From Phyllostachys edulis (taxonomy: Eukaryota; Streptophyta; Magnoliopsida; Poales; Poaceae), in contig CM070562.1 in NCBI GenBank assembly GCA_036346405.1, positions 101,852,784 through 101,916,783 of the forward strand: DNA of 64,000 bases, given 5' to 3'. Position numbers and translations under genes: made by a program. Numbering within the stretch: position 1 is the stretch's first letter; every line of letters starts with the position of its first letter. A model generated the notes under the pieces. It was not told the origin of the DNA. It did not search any database and worked only from the letters and a program-made list of their open reading frames with translations. Positions 11,718 through 21,518 of this stretch are shown in pieces.

Positions 11718-11860
11718 GGTTGGATCTTGGGCGAGAGGTGGTCAGAGAAGGTTTTGGGCGAAAGGATGAGAGAAGGTCGGAGGAGATTCTTTGCGGAAGA
11801 TAAAAAGGATTCAAGGAACAACTGAAGGCGTAAAAACACTAAAGCTGTGTGCACTAGGGA

Positions 11861-11867
11861 TTTTATA
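11861..11867 (-). promoter_or_regulatory. TATA box of the antisense gene
   Basis: Minus-strand TATAAAA in GGGTATAAAATCCC, about 145 bp upstream of the antisense ATG at 11717, with no other gene between. Distance and orientation fit a dedicated promoter for the antisense gene, separate from the LTR. Confidence 0.55.
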
Positions 11868-11996
11868 CCCGCAACTCCTTAACTGCAATCGGGAGTTACC
11901 CAAAGTCCAACGGACACAAACATTTTTTTCCAATGGGCAGGAAAAATCTTCGAGTCCCAATGTAGTTTCTCAACTTTAAAGTGAATACATACCATC

Positions 11997-12637
11997 TGTA
12001 AGATCGAGGAGGCTGACTAGAGGGGGGGTGAATATGCGGTTTTAAATACTTCTTTTAGCTAAAACCGATTTCTAATGTGGAAACTAACAACAATACGGTT
12101 TTACACAATTAAAGCCTAAATCAACTAGTCTTTACTAAGTGCACCAACAATATAATACTATTGATAATGATAGCAATCATACAAAGACATGTAAGCAATT
12201 TAATACAAAGAATATAAATTGCACAAAGTAAAACACAGGAGAACAAACCACAATGACACGATGATGTTTTACCATGGTGTTCGGAGATTTTCCAGTCTTC
12301 CCTAATCCACGTTGAGGTAAGCCCAACCATATTAGACCGGCTCCACTATTGAGCCAACACCTCCGAGGTAAGTTCAACCACTTGGATCGGCTCCAACACG
12401 AACCAACACCTCGATCCACTCAGGGTTGCACTTCCTCCACTCAGGAGATGGTGAGCACCAAATCACTCATAACTGCCTGGGTCTTCTCACAACCTTCTTG
12501 TAGAAGATCACCGGTGCAACTCCTCTAAGCCGTCTAGGTGTTGGCAAACACCAAGAGTAACAAGTCGGAGACGCTCACTTGGACGAATCAAATGTCTAAG
12601 CTCAATGGATACACAATCCACTACCTAATGCAACACA
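11997..12637 (-). repeat. Sirevirus LTR 3' part, minus orientation
   Basis: The left end begins TGTAAGATCGAGGAGG, the reverse complement of an LTR terminus CCTCGATCTTACA. The minus-strand sequence aligns with the second half of the plus-strand LTR at 12638..14172, for example TCAACGTGGATTAGGGAAGA against TCAACGTGGACTAGTGAAGA and the shared phrase TCTTGGTGTTTGC. There is no primer-binding site to its left and no LTR start, so it is a truncated LTR placed back to back with the next element. Confidence 0.75.
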
Positions 12638-13019
12638 TGTGAAAACATCTAGGCCCCTAAAAATTGTTTTGGTAATTAATGACAATATGTGAATATGTGA
12701 TTAACATGTTTATTGAGTATTTACAAGGTTAAGTCCCAATGGTGAAAATGACAAGTTGGAGATGCATGCTAAAGGACAACATGAAGATCAATATGGTTCA
12801 AAGACAAGGTACAAGTAATCTAGAATCCTTTTTTTATAATGTTTACCAATCTTAGGAGAAAAGGATGGAAGACCGGATTTTAGGTTAAATGTCGTACTAA
12901 TTAAGAGGGATCATGACTAGTAGCTTGATAGCATGTTCTTGTACCATTTGAATCAATATAGGATCATGCATGCACTTAGAATTTAATTTGAAAGCCAACT
13001 TTGCTTTGTCAGGATAATT

Positions 13020-13480
13020 GGTTGTACCGGCGTTATCTCGGCGATACTATCGCTCAGCGGTATTACCGGGATGGTGGTGCGGTATTACCGCAACCCGGTT
13101 GTACCAAAAAATAGTTGGTGGTACGTAAATTCTAGAGTGGCACCATTTTGGCTTGATGGCTCACCCTAAGCGTGGTAGTTCCGGAGTTTCCTCAGCGGTA
13201 CTACCACATTTGTTCAACGGAATTACTGCACCCCAGTGCTACCAAAAAATCAGCGGTACGTATTTTCCAGAGAGTGGCCTTTTGGGCTATAAGGAAAAGC
13301 GGTAGTAGCACTCGTATTTTTCGGTATGACTGGCCAGCGGAACTACCATATGATGGTTGGCGGTAGTACCGAGCTGAATTTTCCAACGGCTATGTCAGAG
13401 CAGTTAATGCTAATGTTATAGCCATTCCGAGCAGTTAGGTGAGGTGCGGTAGTACCGGCCATTAGAGGGCGGTACTACTG
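13020..13480. repeat. Palindrome cluster (GCGGTANTACCGC type) in LTR 2
   Basis: Variants of GCGGTATTACCGC, GCGGTAGTACCG and GCGGTACTAC recur near 13055, 13080, 13195, 13360, 13445 and 13470, immediately upstream of the LTR TATA box. The core word matches that of LTR 1 although the rest of the two LTRs is largely dissimilar. Confidence 0.85.
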
Positions 13481-13536
13481 CATTTTGCTGAAAAGTTAGG
13501 GTTTCACCCCCAACGGTCGTATTTGTTTGTGGGGGG

Positions 13537-13544
13537 TATAAATA
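13537..13544 (+). promoter_or_regulatory. LTR TATA box (Sirevirus 2)
   Basis: TATAAATA in GGGGGGTATAAATACCCC, between the palindrome cluster and the 3' part of the LTR. Confidence 0.7.
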
Positions 13545-14174
13545 CCCCTCCACCTGCTAAAGGACAGTGTGTTAGACCTCATTTAACATCCTTTGAGCCT
13601 TGAGCATACTCTCTACACCTCCAATACACTTGTGCATTCATTGTAAGGTAGTTGATCTAAAATTCAAGTGCATTCATTCTAAATTGATCCATTGTACTTG
13701 TTTGCTGTCAAGCGAAGATCGAGATTCATCACTCTTGGTGTTTGCTAAACACTTAGACGGCTTGGCAGAGTTAGACGGTGATCTCTTCAAGAAGATTGTG
13801 AAGAGGCCCGGTGCCAATTGTGAGTGGTTCGGTGTTCACCATCTCCGGAGCGGAGGAAGAACAACCACTAGTGATCGAGGGAAGGCTTAATTTGTGGAGC
13901 CGACTTGATTAGTTCAAGCTTCCTCAACGTGGACTAGTGAAGACTGGCAAGTCTTCGATACCATGGGAAAAATTCCATTGTCTCAACTGTAGTTATTTCT
14001 TGTCTTTATTATTTCCTCATTTACAAGTATAGTTATTATCTTGTGTAGAATTGCTTAACTAGAATTCTATCTCGTTTAAGACTTAGTTCATAATTGACTT
14101 AATTTGTTAATTGGTCAAAAAGTTTTAAAACCTCCAATTCACCCCCTATAGTCGGTTATCATTGATCCTACAAG

Positions 14175-14186
14175 TGGTATCAGAGC
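14175..14186 (+). other. Primer-binding site, tRNA-Met type (Sirevirus 2)
   Basis: TGGTATCAGAGC two bases after the LTR end; standard plant Copia PBS. Confidence 0.95.
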
Positions 14187-14228
14187 TTGGTCTCTCATTA
14201 ATTTAGACTTAACCGTCTAAGAGAGAAA

Positions 14229-15778
14229 ATGATGGCTAGTGAGGGAATTGCTATAGGAAAGACTCATTTGTTTGATGGCTCAAATTATGCATATTAGAAA
14301 ATTAGAATGTCCATTTATTTAAAGGCCATGAGTCCTAACATATGAAAAATCGTAAATGAGGGTTACGTTATGCCTCTTAATCCACTACTTCCCATGGAGC
14401 TAGAGGGACGGAATGCTCATTTAGATGCTCAAGCTATGAATGCTCTTTTTGGTGCTTTGAGCGCGGATGAGTTCAATAGAGTGAGCAATTTGGAAACTGC
14501 TCACAACATTTGAACCACTCTCTCGGAAATCCATGAGGGAACATCCACGGTCAAAGAAGCCAAATTGCATAGGCTTCGGATCAAATATGAGACATTCATA
14601 ATGTTGCCTCATGAAAGCATCACCGAGATGTATTCAAGACTTAACAACATTGTGAATAAACTCAAATTTCTTGGCTCTAACCTTCTTGATGTTGATGTTG
14701 TGCGCAAGATGCTTAAGGCTCTACCGGACAAGTATGAGACGTTGGTGACGCTATTCCTCAACTCTCCCGAGTTGCCAAGAATGACGTCAACGAGGCTCTT
14801 GGACAACCTCATAACAAATGAGTTGTACAAGAAAGACAAGGAATAGCTCTTGGAATCATCCTCCTCAAAGAAGAAGATTGCCGCTTTCAAGGCTAAAGCG
14901 GAATCAAGTGATGATAAAGATAAAGGAGAGGACTCTTAAGAAGAGTTTGCTTTCCTTGTGAGGAGAATGAAGAAATTCATGAGAAGACGCCCACATCGAG
15001 GCTTCAACTTTGACAAGAACAAGAAGGGGCAATCCTCAAATAACAACAAGTGCTATAGCAACATCTGGTGCTATAATTGCGAAGAGAAGGGGCACATTGC
15101 CTCTTATTGCCCCGCAAAGAAGGATGACAAGGGCAAGTCATTCAAGAAGAAGGAGTTTGATGGCAAGAAAAAGCTTTTCAAGAAGCTTCACAAGGATGGC
15201 AAGAATAAAGCTTATATTGGAGAATGGGACTCCGATGAAGAGTCCACCGACTTCGACTCCGATGAAGATGAGTCCCCCAAGAAGAAGGGACTTATCGGTG
15301 TCGCCATCAAGGAGGCTCCATCGCTATTCTCCACTCCTATTTGCCTTATGGCAAAAGGAGATAAGGTAAAATCCATTAATGATAATGAACCATCATATGA
15401 TGAATTAATGGATATACTTGAAGACTTGAATGAATACCTAGGAAAAGAAATGTCAAAATATAAGGTCTTAAAGAGAGGACATATCTCTCTAAAATATTCT
15501 TATGAGGAGCTAAAGAAAGCTCATGACTTGCTTATCTAGGAAAATTCATGCAAGTCTTGCTTTAGTATTGGAATTACATGTGATATTCTTGAAAATAATG
15601 AGCTAAAGGAGCAAGTGACCAAGCTAAGCAAAAGTTTAGAACAGTGCTTCAAAGGTAAAGCCACACTTGACAAGTTTTTGAGTGAGTAAATGTGCTTATT
15701 CAATAAGGAAGGACTTGGGTATGTGCCCAAGAAGGGTAAGAAACCGGTAAACAAGCCCACAAGGTTTGTTAAGTAAAA
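14229..15778 (+). pseudogene. Gag of Sirevirus 2 with in-frame stops
   Basis: From ATG 14229 one frame reads MMASEGIAIGKTHLFDGSNY and continues through the capsid helices (LHRLRIKYETFIMLPHESI at about 14566, VVRKMLKALPDKYETLV at about 14699) to a CCHC zinc knuckle CYNCEEKGHIASYC (about 15071..15112). A Lys/Asp/Glu-rich tail and a coiled coil (LMDILEDLNEYLGKEMSKY, about 15405) follow. Stops interrupt at about 14296, 14344, 14511, 14845, 14938 and 15537; three of the first replace tryptophan. Apart from these stops the frame is preserved over 1.3 kb, so the gag is relatively young. Confidence 0.85.
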
Positions 15779-16765
15779 TGACAAATATTGCCATGAGTGC
15801 TGGGAAATAGGACATTTACAACAAACTTGTCCTATTAGTAAGAATCCATCTCTAGGCTTATATGATTCATGTTATATGCTTAGAAAACTAAGGATGATAA
15901 AGTAATTGCACGATTTGTTGGCACTTCAATTTTAGGCGCTAAAAAGAATGCTATTTGGGTGCCTAAAGCCTTGGTCTCTAACCTCTAAGGACCCAAACAA
16001 ATTTGGGTACCTAAAAGAATTTGATTCTTATTTTGTAGGTGAACTACAAAACCGGTGAAAAATATTAGGTGCTTGATAGTGGATGCACTCAACACATGAT
16101 CAGTGATAGAAAAATGTTCATTACATTCGAGAATAGAAAAGGAGTTGACAAGATCACATTTGGCGATAATAACAAAGGAAAAGTAATAGGATTGGGTAAA
16201 ATTACTATCTCAAATGACCTTTCCATTTCCAATGTATCCTTAGTTGAATCGCTAAATTTTAATTTGTTATTTGTTGCTCAAATATGTGATCTTGGCTTAA
16301 TTTGCTCATTCTCAAATTAAGGTGTTACAATTTCAAATGGAAAAGATAATTCTTTAGTTTTCATAGGTTTTAGATTTGGAAATCTTTACTTGGTTGATTT
16401 TACTTCAAATGTATCATGCTTAAAAACTTGTTTAATTGCAAAAACCTATTTGGGTTGGCTTTAGCATAGAAGGTTAGTTCATGTTGAAATAATTCAACTT
16501 AAAAAGCTTTGTAAACATGATTTAGTTGTTGGCTTGAAAGATGTGAAGTTTGAGAAAAATAGACTTTGTAGTGCTTGTCAAGCTGGTAAACAAGTCGCTA
16601 ATTCTTACCCTTCCAAGAGTATTATATAAACTTCTAGACCATTGGAACTCTTACATATGGATTTGTTTAGGCCAACAACCTATAAGAGTATCGGGGGTAA
16701 TAGCTATTGTTTAGTCATTGTGGATGATTACTCTAGATACGCATGGTTGGTTTCTTACTCGGTTA
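15779..16765 (+). pseudogene. Second zinc knuckle, protease and N-terminal integrase of Sirevirus 2
   Basis: A second CCHC box, CHECWEIGHLQQTC (about 15791..15832), precedes the protease. The protease active site DSGCTQHMISDRKMF is intact in the open stretch 16069..16317. After a stop, the integrase zinc region shows H-x4-H (HRRLVH, about 16467) and C-x2-C (CSAC, about 16571), then the start of the catalytic core with LELLHMDLFRP and VIVDDYSRYAWLVSY (about 16650..16755). The rest of the core, including the third catalytic residue, is missing. Confidence 0.8.
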
Positions 16766-16774
16766 TTCATTAAA

Positions 16775-17099
16775 GGATTAAGTACATTGTTCGTCCCTTA
16801 ACTCTTGCCCTAGTTTAAGTTTCGTCCCTGAATTGTAATACCGGATAAAACGCGTCCTCGAATTATCAATACCGCGCAAAAGATACCCCTTCATCTGTTT
16901 TAGAGCGGTTTTGACCGGTATTTTGACCTACGTGGCTTTCCACGGTATTGACACGTGGCACAAAACAGCTCTAAAAAAGAATAAATGACAGTTTTTGCAT
17001 GGTATTGACAGTTCGAGGACGCGTTTTATCCGGTATTACAATTCAGGGACGAAAATTAAACTAGGGCAAAAGTTGAGGGACGAACAATGTACTTAATCC
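16775..17099. mobile_element. 325-bp Mutator-type MITE with long terminal inverted repeats
   Basis: The element begins GGATTAAGTACATTGTTCGT and ends with its reverse complement; the inverted repeats extend about 90 bp on each side with few mismatches (GACGCGTTTTATCCGG and CCGGATAAAACGCGTC face each other). A perfect 9-bp target duplication TTCATTAAA flanks it (16766..16774 and 17100..17108), the length typical of Mutator-like elements. There is no coding capacity. It sits inside the Sirevirus integrase region. Confidence 0.93.
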
Positions 17100-17108
17100 T
17101 TCATTAAA

Positions 17109-18038
17109 TAGCAAAGCCTATCGTGTCTTTAACAAAAACTCCGGTTTAGTTGAAGAAAGACATGATGTACAATTTGATGAGACTAATGGCTCTCAAGAAG
17201 AGCATGAGAATTTGGATGATGTAGGTGATAAGCCTTAAGAAAAACCATGAAGAACATGCAAATAGGTGACATCAAGCCTAAAGACGATCCATCATCTTCC
17301 ACTCAAGTTGAATCTCCTACATATTCCACTACAAATCAAATTCAAATTGATGAAGAGGACAATAAGGAAGATGATCAACCATCCAACTTACCTCCAAGAA
17401 TCCACAATGCAATAGCAAAAGATCATCCAATAGATCAAATATTGGGCGGTGTAAGTAAGGGTGTTCAAACTCGATCTTGTATTGCTTCTTTTTGTGAACA
17501 TTACTCTTTTGTCTCTTCTATTGAGCCAAAACATGTAGAAGAAGCACTTGATGATCCGGATTTGGTGAATGCAATGCATGAAGAACTCAATAACTTTGTC
17601 TGGAATAAAGTTTGGACTTTGGTGGATAGGCCCAAGGAACACAACGTCATGGGTACAAAATGAGTCTTTAGAAACAAGCAAGATGAAAACGGTATGGTTG
17701 GAAGAAACAAAGTGAGATTGGTCGCTCAAGGATATTTACAAGTCAAAGGTTTGTATTTTGGTAAAACATTTGCTCCCGTAGCTAGACTTGGGTCAATTAG
17801 GATATTACTTACTTTTGCATCATGTTTTGATGTTAAATTATTTCAAATGGATGTTAAAAGCGCTTTCCTACATGGAAAAAAATATCTGAACTTGTCTTTG
17901 TTGAACAACCTCCCGGTTTTGAAGATCCTAAGAATTCAAATCATGTTTATAAACTCTCCAAGGCACTCTATGGTCTTAAACAAGTTCCTAGAGCATGGTA
18001 TGAACGCATTAGAGATTTTCTTTGCCCCCCGTAGCTAG
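17109..18038 (+). pseudogene. Integrase tail and partial RT of Sirevirus 2
   Basis: After the MITE, SKAYRVFNKNSGLVEERHD is the integrase C-terminal region, followed by the acidic linker (17247..17480). The RT begins around NAMHEELNNFVWNKVWTLV (about 17568) and continues, past a stop at 17662, with LVAQGYLQVKGLYFGKTFAPVAR and FQMDVKSAFLHG (about 17710..17875). The region with the YxDD catalytic box is deleted: at about 18035 the sequence jumps to RNase H. Confidence 0.85.
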
Positions 18039-18040
18039 AC

Positions 18041-18454
18041 TTGAGTCAATTCTTAGGAAGATCCTTAGTATCATGGTCATCAAAGAAACAAAATTTCGTA
18101 GCTTTATCCACCGCCGAAGCCAAATATGTTTCGGCAGGTAGTTGTTGTGCTCAATTGCTATGGATGAGGCAAACTTTGATGGATTATGGAATTAAATTCG
18201 ATAAAATGCCTCTTTTGTGTGATAATGATAGTACGGTGAAAATAGCCAATAATCCAGTCCAGCACTCAAGAACCAAGCATATTGATATTTGCCACCATTT
18301 CTTGAGAGATCATGTGAGCAAGGGAGATATTGAAATTAGCCACATCCGGACCGAAGACCAATTAGCAGACATTTTTACCAAACCATTAGATGAAGGCCGC
18401 TTTTGCAAATTGAGGAATGAATTATATGTCATAGACTATTCAAATGTTGTTTGA
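18041..18454 (+). pseudogene. Copia RNase H of Sirevirus 2
   Basis: 137 open residues give the Copia RNase H: SWSSKKQNFVALSTAEAKYV with the catalytic Glu in the AEAKY motif, LLCDNDSTVKIANNPVQHSR with the Asp, and the ending HIRTEDQLADIFTKPLDEGR. It begins directly at a deletion junction, so its first strand with the initial catalytic Asp is absent. It would degrade RNA in the hybrid during reverse transcription. Confidence 0.88.
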
Positions 18455-19435
18455 ACTCATGCCTCGTGCACTTTGTTCCATTTGGTATTATTTGAAGTTT
18501 TTTCAAAGATATTTTCAAATGTTTTCTCAAAAATCTCTATGTTCATAAAAATTATGTTCTTAGATAGACATTAGTCTTCTCAATGCATAATGATCTCAAA
18601 TAATATTTATTTGAGTGTAAAATTAGGGATCATTTGCAATATTCTCAAATCCTAAGTCTATTCTTGTAGTTCCAGGATAATCGGAACTACCGGCGCGTCA
18701 ATCGTGGTACTACCGTGTTGCGGAACTACTGGCGATGTATCAACGGTACTATCGCGTTCTTTGATTATCGACATCTCAATCTAGAAGATTACTACAACGT
18801 AGCTTGTAAAAATCACATTAACTGCCTCTCGCATGGTTTTTACCCCTTCACCTTTCACCCAAGCGGTTCTACCGCACTCTCTCTCTCTCTCTCTCTCTTC
18901 CAAACCGAAGAACACTTGTTCCTCCTCAAAATTTCTTCAAATTTCTTCGGACCTTCTTCAATCTTTGTCGATTCCCTGCATCCTTGGGGTTTATCTCCTT
19001 CAAATCTCAAGATAATACCTTGTTTAATCCTCTTATTACCCTGCTCTCAAACCCTAGATCCCAAATTAGGGTTAATCTAGAATGTAGATGATTTAATGAT
19101 GTTCTTTTTGGGAAAATTGACAAAATTGATGTCTCACGATGCTTGCACATCTATTACATGGATTCACTCCATGAGAAACGTTGAAAAACTCAATCAAAAT
19201 CGTGCCCTAGAACCTGTTCAGTGAAAAGGGTACTGCCGCTCTTTGAGCGCGGAACTACCACGATGCAGTCGTACTGGCCAGCCAATGACGGTACTTCCGC
19301 ATCCCGGTACTACCGGCTCTTGAAAGGCGGAACTACCGATTCCACTAACCAAATAACAAGATCATTCTATTCAAAATTAAACCTAGTTTATTTGATCTCT
19401 TGTTCCCTTTTGTAATCTATCCTCTCTGTTTGAAG
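18455..19435. repeat. Post-pol spacer with further palindromes and a (CT)n run
   Basis: No coding similarity. Palindrome variants recur: GGAACTACCGG, GTGGTACTACCG and GCGGAACTAC near 18675..18735, CGGTTCTACCGC near 18863, and GCGGAACTACC, CCGGTACTACCGG and GGCGGAACTACC near 19250..19340. A CT run lies at about 18877..18899. The same word family as in the LTRs therefore also marks the 3' non-coding region. Confidence 0.7.
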
Positions 19436-20379
19436 ATGCCAAGGACAAGAATCATCACTCGCAAGTCCGTTGGTCCTCCAAGAGGTCAATCCTCTTCTTC
19501 TCAGCCTCCTGCAGCCCCTGGTCAAGTAAATCCAGAGGTTCGCCGAAAGGATATTCATGATAAAAGCAAAGGGCCTGCAGCCAGTGATTCTGAGAGTGAA
19601 GAAATGTCATCTCACACTGAGTCAGGATCTGAGTCAGAATCAGAGGCAGAAATAGAATTGCAAGAAGGATCTGATGAAGAGATGGGAGAACCAGATGAGC
19701 CACAGATCAACTTAAGGACAATATCTGCTGACGATTATATTCCATAAATCCAAGGTTCCACACTAAGATTCAGGAACAGGTCTATGAGCAGCTGTATGGC
19801 CCTCACAGGCAGTTTGTAGATCATAAGTGGATAAAGTGGATGCACATTAACTCTTTGAGCAAATATGATGGAACATATCGGCTTTTTCAGCAAGCCGGTA
19901 TTCATCATCTCGTAGCTCTCAGGAACGACTACGATGAGAAGATTATCAGGCAATTCTATGCCACCTTGTATGTTTCTCTAGATTTCACCAAACTGTCATG
20001 GATGACAGTGACCAGATATGTGGACAGCAATAAGCAAGAATTTGAACGTGTCCTAAGGACATAATCGAGTAAGTATGAGAAGATCTATGACAGGCCTGCT
20101 CTGCTAGCTCCTGCCTGGACAGAGTTTTATGATCAGAATATCAGGTACACTCCATGGAAGATAAATGGTCTCAAACCTATTTCTAGTTTGATTAACAGAA
20201 TCATTAATCACACTATTCTTCCCAAGAGTGGAAATAGGTTGGCTGCTTTGTCTGAGAGTGTGTCTTCTTTTGAGCACATCTTGACTACTCCTCAACGCTT
20301 TGGTCATCGTCGCCCTAACACACCTCCAAGGGCCTATACTTCTATAGTTCCTCTTCCCCCTCAGGATCCGGCTGCATGA
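19436..20379 (+). pseudogene. Extra 3' ORF of Sirevirus 2
   Basis: An ATG at 19436 opens MPRTRIITRKSVGPPRGQ, followed by a Ser/Glu-rich acidic stretch to about 19735, where the frame ends. Another frame continues with QFVDHKWIKWMHINSLSKYD, DEKIIRQFYATLYVSLDF and SWMTVTRYVDS (19810..20060), a stop, then more sequence to 20376. The WMT and FYATLYV motifs resemble the 'putative plant transposon protein' domain found in grass elements, as I remember it. Some Sireviruses carry an additional ORF here, sometimes called envelope-like; no signal peptide or membrane helix is visible, so no such role is supported. Confidence 0.55.
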
Positions 20380-20405
20380 TGTTTTGTTTTTGGTACTTTG
20401 ATGCC

Positions 20406-20483
20406 AAAGGGGGAGAAGCTAGAAGGAAAAATGAGAAAGATCAAAGGGAAGCTCGAAGAACAAGGGCAAAGATCAAGGGGGAG
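20406..20483 (+). other. Two Sirevirus polypurine tracts
   Basis: AAAGGGGGAGAAG at 20406..20418 and CAAGGGGGAG at 20474..20483. Sireviruses typically carry several copies of this PPT before the 3' LTR. Here the tract that would touch the LTR is missing. Confidence 0.75.
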
Positions 20484-20689
20484 CAATGCTACTATTATAT
20501 TATTTACTCTATGTGGAAGTTATTGTGTGCTTGTAATAGTTTGAACTTGTTATGTTTAATTACTTGTGTGCTTGTGATAGTTTAAACAAGTGTTATGGTT
20601 TTATGCCTATTGATATCTTGTTGAACTTGATGTTTAATATTATGATTATCATATTCTCATATTTGCCAACTTTTAGAATCACATCACAA

Positions 20690-20810
20690 GGAATAAGGTA
20701 CATAGACTTAAACTATTTGCAAAACACATTCGCAAACTAAAGTTACTTGCTACAAGGATTATGCATGAGCCTCAACTATTTGCAAAATACATTTACAAAT
20801 ATTGACAACA
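20690..20810. repeat. Two-copy direct repeat, about 64 bp apart, in LTR 3
   Basis: AACTATTTGCAAAA followed by CACATTCGCAAA or TACATTTACAAA occurs at about 20717 and 20778, each preceded by similar sequence, indicating a diverged tandem duplication. Confidence 0.6.
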
Positions 20811-21049
20811 TGCTAACAAGAGCTAGAGTAAGCACAACGAGCTATCAACACATGACACACTCAAGCTACTAGTCAAGACTCCTCTTAATAGTACGACAAC
20901 CTATACTAGCAATCCGGTCTTCCATCCAAACACCAAGACTGATAAAAGACTAGGAACACATCCTTAGCCCTAGCTAATCATACCTTTGCCTTGAGCATTC
21001 ACTTGAAGCTTGATGACGCACATCTTCTCTTCAAGACCGGGTCATTGAC

Positions 21050-21380
21050 TTGATAATTATCAACTCATGATGATTTCCTTTACTTCAAATTCTTGACTTG
21101 AATATGCATCAACCCATAATGCACTCTTTCACTTGACCTCCATCAACACATGATAGGTCTTCTCTTGACTTGATGATCAACTCATGATCATCTCCTCTTC
21201 GAGATCTTGATACACATCAACACATGATGCATCATTTACTCCAAGCTCTTTACTTCAATACCATCAATGCATGATGATCTTCTTCACTTCGGGATCTTGA
21301 CTTGAACATCATGAACACATGATGATTTTCTTCATCCTGAGTCTTGACTTGATGATGATCAACTCATGATTTCATCCAAA
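21050..21380. repeat. Imperfect 50 to 65-bp tandem repeats in LTR 3
   Basis: The phrases CTTGACTTGATGATC, ATCAACACATGATG and CTTCACTTC recur about six times in a regular order, ending near 21376. Units differ by substitutions and small indels. Confidence 0.75.
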
Positions 21381-21505
21381 GTCTCCGTCATCATGGAACA
21401 TAACCTATTCATCCAACTCATGGAAAATGTTAGTTCCATTAGACGATGGTCATTAATTACCAAAATACACTATTAAGTCATAATGGCGGGTTTAGATTCT
21501 TCAAT

Positions 21506-21518
21506 CTCCCCCCTTTTT
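21506..21518 (-). other. Polypurine tract next to 3' LTR of Sirevirus 3
   Basis: Minus-strand AAAAAGGGGGGAG ends two bases before the LTR start at 21503, the expected position for priming plus-strand DNA. Confidence 0.8.

Larger units (their letters stand above)
12638..14172 (+). repeat. 5' LTR of Sirevirus 2
   Basis: Starts TGTGAAAACATCTAGGCCCC and ends ATTGATCCTACA, two bases before the PBS; length about 1535 bp. The start shares TTTTGGTAATTAATGAC with the LTR of the minus-strand Sirevirus at 21503, supporting the boundary. It contains a TATA box at 13537..13544 and a palindrome cluster upstream of it. Confidence 0.8.
12638..20640 (+). mobile_element. Sirevirus 2, nearly full-length but decayed, 3' LTR missing
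   Basis: Complete 5' LTR, PBS, gag with zinc knuckle, a second zinc knuckle, protease, integrase, RT and RNase H pieces, a palindrome-rich spacer, an extra 3' ORF and two purine-rich PPT-like tracts, all plus strand and in Sirevirus order. Integrase and RT carry internal deletions. A 325-bp MITE sits in the integrase deletion region. The 3' LTR is absent: minus-strand LTR DNA of another Sirevirus begins near 20640. Confidence 0.85.
20640..21503 (-). repeat. 3' LTR of Sirevirus 3, truncated
   Basis: The minus-strand start TGAAGAATCTAAACCCGCC directly follows the PPT. TTTTGGTAATTAATGAC, GGATGGAAGACCGGATT and GACTAGTAGCTTGA are shared with LTR 2 in the same order, confirming an LTR. The left limit is approximate. 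It contains the tandem repeats described separately. Confidence 0.7.

Noticed and set aside
19436..20379. Envelope protein for Sirevirus 2
   Set aside because: No signal peptide, membrane helix or glycoprotein-like pattern in either frame; labelled only as an extra ORF.
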